Shown here piece after piece: positions 5,274-8,897 of a DNA stretch of 8,897 nt (position 1 is the stretch's first letter; every line of letters begins with the position of its first letter). Source of the stretch: Promethearchaeota archaeon (GTDB lineage Archaea > Asgardarchaeota > Lokiarchaeia > Sigyniarchaeales > SOKP01). Both the position numbers and the translations under genes were made by a program. The notes under the pieces are model-generated. The model did not search any database, was not told the origin of the DNA, and worked only from the letters and a program-made list of their open reading frames with translations. Where the stretch lies: NCBI GenBank assembly GCA_030605895.1, contig JAUWHL010000149.1:1-8897 (forward strand), read 5' to 3'.

Positions 5274-6944
5274 TTTATGTTGTTTAATTTTTGGATTATT
5301 AGTTAAACTTTCTACAAATTCCTTTATTAATTCCATTCTCTGTTTTGTATAATTATCCAAATTAAAATCATTACATAAATCCAAAGCACGAGGTATATAC
5401 TTTTCAATTCCTCCACGATTAACTGTTAAAATAACTCGATTTCCACATTTTGGACATTTACCACTGTTCGATATAGGAGGTCGTCTGAATTTTTCATTGC
5501 ATTTGACACATCGAAATCCTTGAACTGAAAACTTTCTTAAATTCCCTAGTATATCTGGATTAAAATGGGTAGTTAATATCTTTTCCACTACATTCTTTGC
5601 ATTTACAGCTTTTATGATTTTTGCAAGGTGCAGTTGAGCGCTAATTTTGTCATCCATAGTTTCATATAATTTATAAGCAGAAGTTATTGGACCTTCATTA
5701 ATATCATCAGTTGGAATATTGTACCCAATATTTTCATATTGATCAGAAGTCCCTAAATGACTTTTAACCAGGTTCATCATATTTTCAATTTCAGAAGGAG
5801 AGCAATATCGTTCTGTCGCTTTATAAAACTCTAGTGGATATTTATACAATGTATCAATATTATGTGCTTCTATATCAATCTCATTAGGGTCAAGTTTTGT
5901 GACAATTACTAAAGTTGCATCCATTCTACCCCCTATTTTACTAGGAAGATAATGTCTTGAAAAATTCAATAAAGGATCTAAGAGTAGCATAACTCCATCT
6001 TCATCACCATCGCAGTTTCTCCGTTTTGCTGCATGCCAGTAGGGATGGGCATAGATTGATCTAGCAGGTGTAAATCCTATTATTCTACCTATTATTCCAG
6101 CGCTAGTATGAGGAGCTAAACCGACAGCTAAATGTCCTATTAAATTTTCTCTGATTGATACATGATAAAAAGGTTCCATATGGTAGAATAGTTCTAATTC
6201 ATCGTCCAGAAAATTAGCGACTTTAATAAAATATTCAGCACAATCGTCAGAAATAATGATATCTTGAACTTTCAATTCTAAAATTTGATTATTATTTTTG
6301 AGAGGTTTTCCATTAATATCCTTCTCATATCCCAAACTCTTTAATACTTCTATAGATGTGCCAATTTCTTTTGGTTTAATGTGTGTTAATGGTATATCAG
6401 TAGCATCATATCTTATTTCTGCAGTTTTATAGACTAAAACATCATTTTTTGCTCTTAAAATACCTTTCTCAATAGGTTCTGGAACTTTATATTCATTAGT
6501 TAAGCCAATAATTCCTTTTAATTTCTTAGGTAATTGTATATTAAGATCTTCTATAACTTGGTTAATATGTTCTTTTATATTGAATTTTGCTTCACTAGAA
6601 GTTTTCAGAGGATTGTTACATTTTGAGCAATTGTTTTCAAATGTAGGGTATAATATTTTGCATCTTGAACAAATTTTTTGTAGTTCAGTATGAGTTCCAC
6701 AGTTATGACAAATATTAAAAATACTTGATTTTCCACAGTTCAAACATTTTTTTCTACAAACATCAATTGTGATTTTACCCGTTTCTACAACGTTTTCTTT
6801 ATTTCCAATGTTAAATTTCTTCCCTTTTTTGGATCCCGTTTCATTTCCATTTATTTTTCTAGTACTATGTCCCATCGCTTTTTCAAATAATCTTGTATTC
6901 CCAACAACATCACTTAAAGGAAATAATGCATGAATTCCTTTCAT
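5256..6944 (-). CDS. polC: DNA polymerase D large subunit DP2, C-terminal half (catalytic motif, zinc clusters, PIP box)
   Basis: PolD is the archaeal replicative DNA polymerase; DP2 is its catalytic subunit, partnered with the exonuclease subunit DP1. This 562-aa ORF begins IHALFPL, matching the point in full-length DP2 right after GxRMGRPEKxxERK. CxxC pairs at 67/70, 79/82, 92/95 and 106/109 form zinc-binding clusters. Next come the EPIEKGILRAKNDV block (156-169), LAPHTSAGIIGRIIGF (276-291) and the catalytic NCDGDED (310-316, Asp312 and Asp314 matching the metal-binding pair of the second double-psi beta-barrel). FRCVKCNEKFRRPP (477-490) and CPKC (497-500) form the last zinc site. The C-terminal QHKLSDFF (555-562) is a perfect PCNA-interaction (PIP) motif. 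The ATG overlaps the upstream stop as ATGA, and AGGA sits 4 bases before it, so coupled translation is likely. No intein interrupts the catalytic motif. Confidence 0.95.
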   Translation of the reverse strand: MKGIHALFPLSDVVGNTRLFEKAMGHSTRKINGNETGSKKGKKFNIGNKENVVETGKITIDVCRKKCLNCGKSSIFNICHNCGTHTELQKICSRCKILYPTFENNCSKCNNPLKTSSEAKFNIKEHINQVIEDLNIQLPKKLKGIIGLTNEYKVPEPIEKGILRAKNDVLVYKTAEIRYDATDIPLTHIKPKEIGTSIEVLKSLGYEKDINGKPLKNNNQILELKVQDIIISDDCAEYFIKVANFLDDELELFYHMEPFYHVSIRENLIGHLAVGLAPHTSAGIIGRIIGFTPARSIYAHPYWHAAKRRNCDGDEDGVMLLLDPLLNFSRHYLPSKIGGRMDATLVIVTKLDPNEIDIEAHNIDTLYKYPLEFYKATERYCSPSEIENMMNLVKSHLGTSDQYENIGYNIPTDDINEGPITSAYKLYETMDDKISAQLHLAKIIKAVNAKNVVEKILTTHFNPDILGNLRKFSVQGFRCVKCNEKFRRPPISNSGKCPKCGNRVILTVNRGGIEKYIPRALDLCNDFNLDNYTKQRMELIKEFVESLTNNPKIKQHKLSDFF

Positions 6945-8776
6945 ACTTTCCTTTCTGATTTTTCTGGGCGTCCCATTCTTGATCCCATATAATAAGGGGC
7001 TTTATTCTTAATTTTGAGTAATGATGTCTTGTAAAAATAAGTAAAAACATTGTCATCATTTTCTATTTCTATAGGTTTTTTATCTCTTAAATTAAAAATA
7101 GTTTTATATATAAAATTCATACTTTTACTAAAAAAAATTTTATTACCTTTTATTTTATGAAGTATAAATGCTTTTTCAAGAATTTTTTTTATAGGTTCTT
7201 CATAGTTCAAATTGATTTCTTGTTCTGATTCAGAAAAATTCTTAATAAAAGTTTTTCGTAATAAATCTAAGTCCTCTACTGTTAAATTCCCCCAGAAATC
7301 TAAATATGAAGGGTGTAAAGGAATATCATATTTTTTTGAAATTTGGACAGCTTCTTCCGCGGTAGGAATGTTTTTAAAAGGATTATTAATAAAATTTAAC
7401 AGCCTATCATCAATATTCTCCATATTTTTAATAGAATTCTCCAATTCTAATGACCACCATTCTTCTACGTATCCAGAAGGTATTAATACGTGATTGTTTT
7501 CAGTAAATTCTCCATAACCAAATAGTAAATCTCCTAAGAATAATATTTCATCTATTTCAGAAAAAAAGTGTTTAGCCTTATTAATGCTTGAAACTTTTAT
7601 TACATTACCATTTTTCAGTTTTATTATTGGAACGGCAATACTATCTACCGGACATACACTAGTACTTTTTCCTGGACGTTCAATTCTCAACTGTGTTCCA
7701 ATAGCTACAAATTCATCTAAAATTGCCATTGTGGCAGGATGCATTCCTCCCGCAGCTAATCCTGTATTCCTAGATCGACCATATCTTATTCTATGACCCC
7801 CAATTTTTGAGGGGTGACTGAAAACGGGGCGTCCTGCTATAATATCAGCTACATATTTAGAGTTCGGAGTGATCTTTATTTCATTTCGTTCTTCAACCTG
7901 TTTTTTTTTCTCTTTTTTTTCTTGGTTTTGAGCAATCTTCTTTAAATCTGCAAGCCAATCCCAACCTTCTAATTTCATAGCGTTAGCGATTTTAAGTAAT
8001 TTTGGCGCTTTTAGAAGAATACCATCATTTAAAACTAAACAGGCACCACCCCGTATTTTATTCGTTTCAATCCTAGGTAAATCTCTAAAAGCTGAAACTT
8101 CATCATCTTCAGTTGCATCACCGTTTATTTCCACAGGTAGTCGACTTACAGCATATCGAATTTCTTTATTAGATGAGGGATATTGTAAATGGACTCTTCT
8201 ATCGTATAATTTCACTTCTTCAACGTATCTGCCAATTTCCGCTTCGGATGCTTCATATTTAGGAAGATTTGATTTCCTTCTTACATAATCTGCAATTAAT
8301 ACACATAAAGCCGTAGTTGTGCCTCCTGCAGCTCTAATGGGTCCTGCAAAATATAATGACAGATATTTTTTACCAAAATTATCTTCCCGGATTAAAATCT
8401 TAGAAATGCCTTCAAGTGGAGCACTCACAACGCCCATAGTTTTTATCGCTAAACCTACTCTTATCGCTCTATCCACTCGAGCCTCTAAGGGTTCAATATT
8501 ACCAATTTTTTTATCTAATATATCAGCAACTACTTTAAAAACAAGTTCATCTTCCGTTAATCCGTTTGTTTTTAATTTTCTTATTACTTCAGCAACTCCT
8601 TTTGGACCTACTAATTTCTCTACCCGTCCTGCTAAATCTTTTGCTTGAGGAGATTCTACTTCTAATTCAGGATCCAATCCTTTTTGACGTGCTTGTTCTG
8701 CAATTGAATAACATTTATCAACTTTTTCTTGAATCTGATTAAAATATAATTCCATCATTCTGCTCATGTCTGGCAT
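6941..8776 (-). CDS. polC: DNA polymerase D large subunit DP2, N-terminal half
   Basis: This 611-aa ORF matches the N-terminal part of archaeal DP2: an N-terminal helical domain with VGPKGVAEVIR (56-66), FAGPIRAAGGT (143-153), EVKLYDRRVHLQYP (187-200), GRPVFSHPSKIGGHRIRYG (315-333) followed by RSRNTGLAAGGMHP (334-347) of the first double-psi barrel, HPSYLDFWGNLT (488-499) and MGSRMGRPEK (597-606). It stops five codons later, at SERKV. With its partner the total is 1173 aa, close to the usual 1100-1300 for DP2, so nothing substantial is missing. A lysine-rich linker lies at about 286-300. The ATG at 8774-8776 is chosen because AGGA sits 6 bases upstream; Met4, Met7 and Met8 are alternatives. 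Alone it lacks the catalytic Asp pair and must associate with the downstream product. No split-intein sequence is present at its C-terminus. Confidence 0.95.
   Translation of the reverse strand: MPDMSRMMELYFNQIQEKVDKCYSIAEQARQKGLDPELEVESPQAKDLAGRVEKLVGPKGVAEVIRKLKTNGLTEDELVFKVVADILDKKIGNIEPLEARVDRAIRVGLAIKTMGVVSAPLEGISKILIREDNFGKKYLSLYFAGPIRAAGGTTTALCVLIADYVRRKSNLPKYEASEAEIGRYVEEVKLYDRRVHLQYPSSNKEIRYAVSRLPVEINGDATEDDEVSAFRDLPRIETNKIRGGACLVLNDGILLKAPKLLKIANAMKLEGWDWLADLKKIAQNQEKKEKKKQVEERNEIKITPNSKYVADIIAGRPVFSHPSKIGGHRIRYGRSRNTGLAAGGMHPATMAILDEFVAIGTQLRIERPGKSTSVCPVDSIAVPIIKLKNGNVIKVSSINKAKHFFSEIDEILFLGDLLFGYGEFTENNHVLIPSGYVEEWWSLELENSIKNMENIDDRLLNFINNPFKNIPTAEEAVQISKKYDIPLHPSYLDFWGNLTVEDLDLLRKTFIKNFSESEQEINLNYEEPIKKILEKAFILHKIKGNKIFFSKSMNFIYKTIFNLRDKKPIEIENDDNVFTYFYKTSLLKIKNKAPYYMGSRMGRPEKSERKV
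6949..6952 (-). promoter_or_regulatory. Shine-Dalgarno-like AGGA before the DP2 C-terminal ORF
   Basis: AGGA, inside the last codons of the N-terminal ORF, lies 4 bases before the overlapping ATG. The upstream DP2 ORF uses the same AGGA element. It supports re-initiation or independent initiation at the split, although the same bases encode the conserved ERK. Confidence 0.5.
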
Positions 8777-8782
8777 AGATTT

Positions 8783-8786
8783 TCCT
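8783..8786 (-). promoter_or_regulatory. Shine-Dalgarno AGGA of the DP2 N-terminal ORF
   Basis: AGGA lies 6 bases before the ATG at 8774-8776. It decides this start over the in-frame Met4, Met7 and Met8. Confidence 0.55.
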
Positions 8787-8804
8787 ACTTTTATACTTTA
8801 GAAA

Positions 8805-8816
8805 AATTATATTAAT
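8805..8816 (-). promoter_or_regulatory. Candidate TATA box of the DP2 operon
   Basis: On the minus strand this reads ATTAATATAATT, about 29-40 bases before the ATG. Transcription about 25 bases downstream would give a leader of roughly ten bases that just includes the AGGA site. Position and composition only. Confidence 0.35.
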
Positions 8817-8843
8817 AACGTTTTGAGTTAATATACTTATTTT

Positions 8844-8874
8844 CTGATTAAAATTAAATTCAATTATTAATCAG
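8844..8874. repeat. Perfect 8-bp inverted repeat upstream of the DP2 operon
   Basis: CTGATTAA (8844-8851) and TTAATCAG (8867-8874) are perfect inverted arms separated by 15 bases. The repeat is about 70-100 bases upstream of the DP2 start, behind the candidate TATA box. It could be an operator or the 3' hairpin of a gene beyond the right edge, or chance in AT-rich DNA. Confidence 0.4.
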
Positions 8875-8897
8875 CTATTTCATTAATAAATTTAGAG

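Noticed and set aside
6930..6960. Split intein or conventional intein at the DP2 break or catalytic motif
   Set aside because: The N-terminal ORF ends only five residues after RPEK and the C-terminal ORF begins directly with DP2 sequence; NCDGDED is uninterrupted, so no intein sequence is present.
7212..8648. Plus-strand ORFs of 93, 70 and 109 codons opposite the DP2 N-terminal half
   Set aside because: They are antisense to conserved DP2 motifs such as FAGPIRAAGGT and SHPSKIGGHRIRYG.
1..8897. Mobile element, CRISPR array or defence island
   Set aside because: No transposase, integrase, regularly spaced repeats, terminal repeats or defence domains were seen; the gene content is mostly housekeeping.

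Overview
This AT-rich window looks like chromosomal DNA from an archaeon, most likely an Asgard archaeon of the Lokiarchaeia type. Three kinds of evidence point this way: archaeal information-processing genes (Cbf5 pseudouridine synthase and the large subunit of the archaeal replicative polymerase PolD), tRNA genes interrupted by bulge-helix-bulge introns, and a Roadblock domain fused to a Ras/Rab-like small GTPase. The lineage is an inference; there is no rRNA in the window to confirm it.

Layout from left to right. At 1-731 (minus) is the N-terminal three quarters of Cbf5, running off the left edge. At 872-978 (minus) is tRNA-Lys(UUU) with a 30-nt intron in its T-loop. At 1104-2129 (minus) is a ThiL-type thiamine-monophosphate kinase. 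At 2196-2297 (plus) is tRNA-Thr(CGU) with a 29-nt intron in the anticodon stem. At 2302-3315 (minus) is the Roadblock-GTPase fusion. An AT-rich intergenic stretch follows, then tRNA-Leu(GAG) at 3654-3796 (plus) with two introns. At 4054-5250 (plus) is an M28 zinc peptidase with membrane segments inserted in its catalytic domain. Convergent to it, PolD large subunit DP2 occupies 5256-8776 (minus) as two overlapping ORFs: the N-terminal half at 6941-8776 and the C-terminal half, with the catalytic Asp motif, at 5256-6944.

Themes. Most of the window is housekeeping: RNA modification, a cofactor, tRNAs and replication. Two things are unusual. First, all three tRNA genes carry introns (four in total, 28-30 nt each), none at the canonical 37/38 site, and removing them restores standard cloverleaves of 77, 73 and 85 nt. 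Second, DP2 is split by an ATGA stop/start overlap just after its conserved GxRMGRPEK motif, with a Shine-Dalgarno-like AGGA before the second start, which suggests a translationally coupled two-polypeptide DP2. The Roadblock-GTPase and the membrane-inserted M28 peptidase are accessory cell-biology genes. I found no transposon, CRISPR array, phage gene or recognisable defence system.
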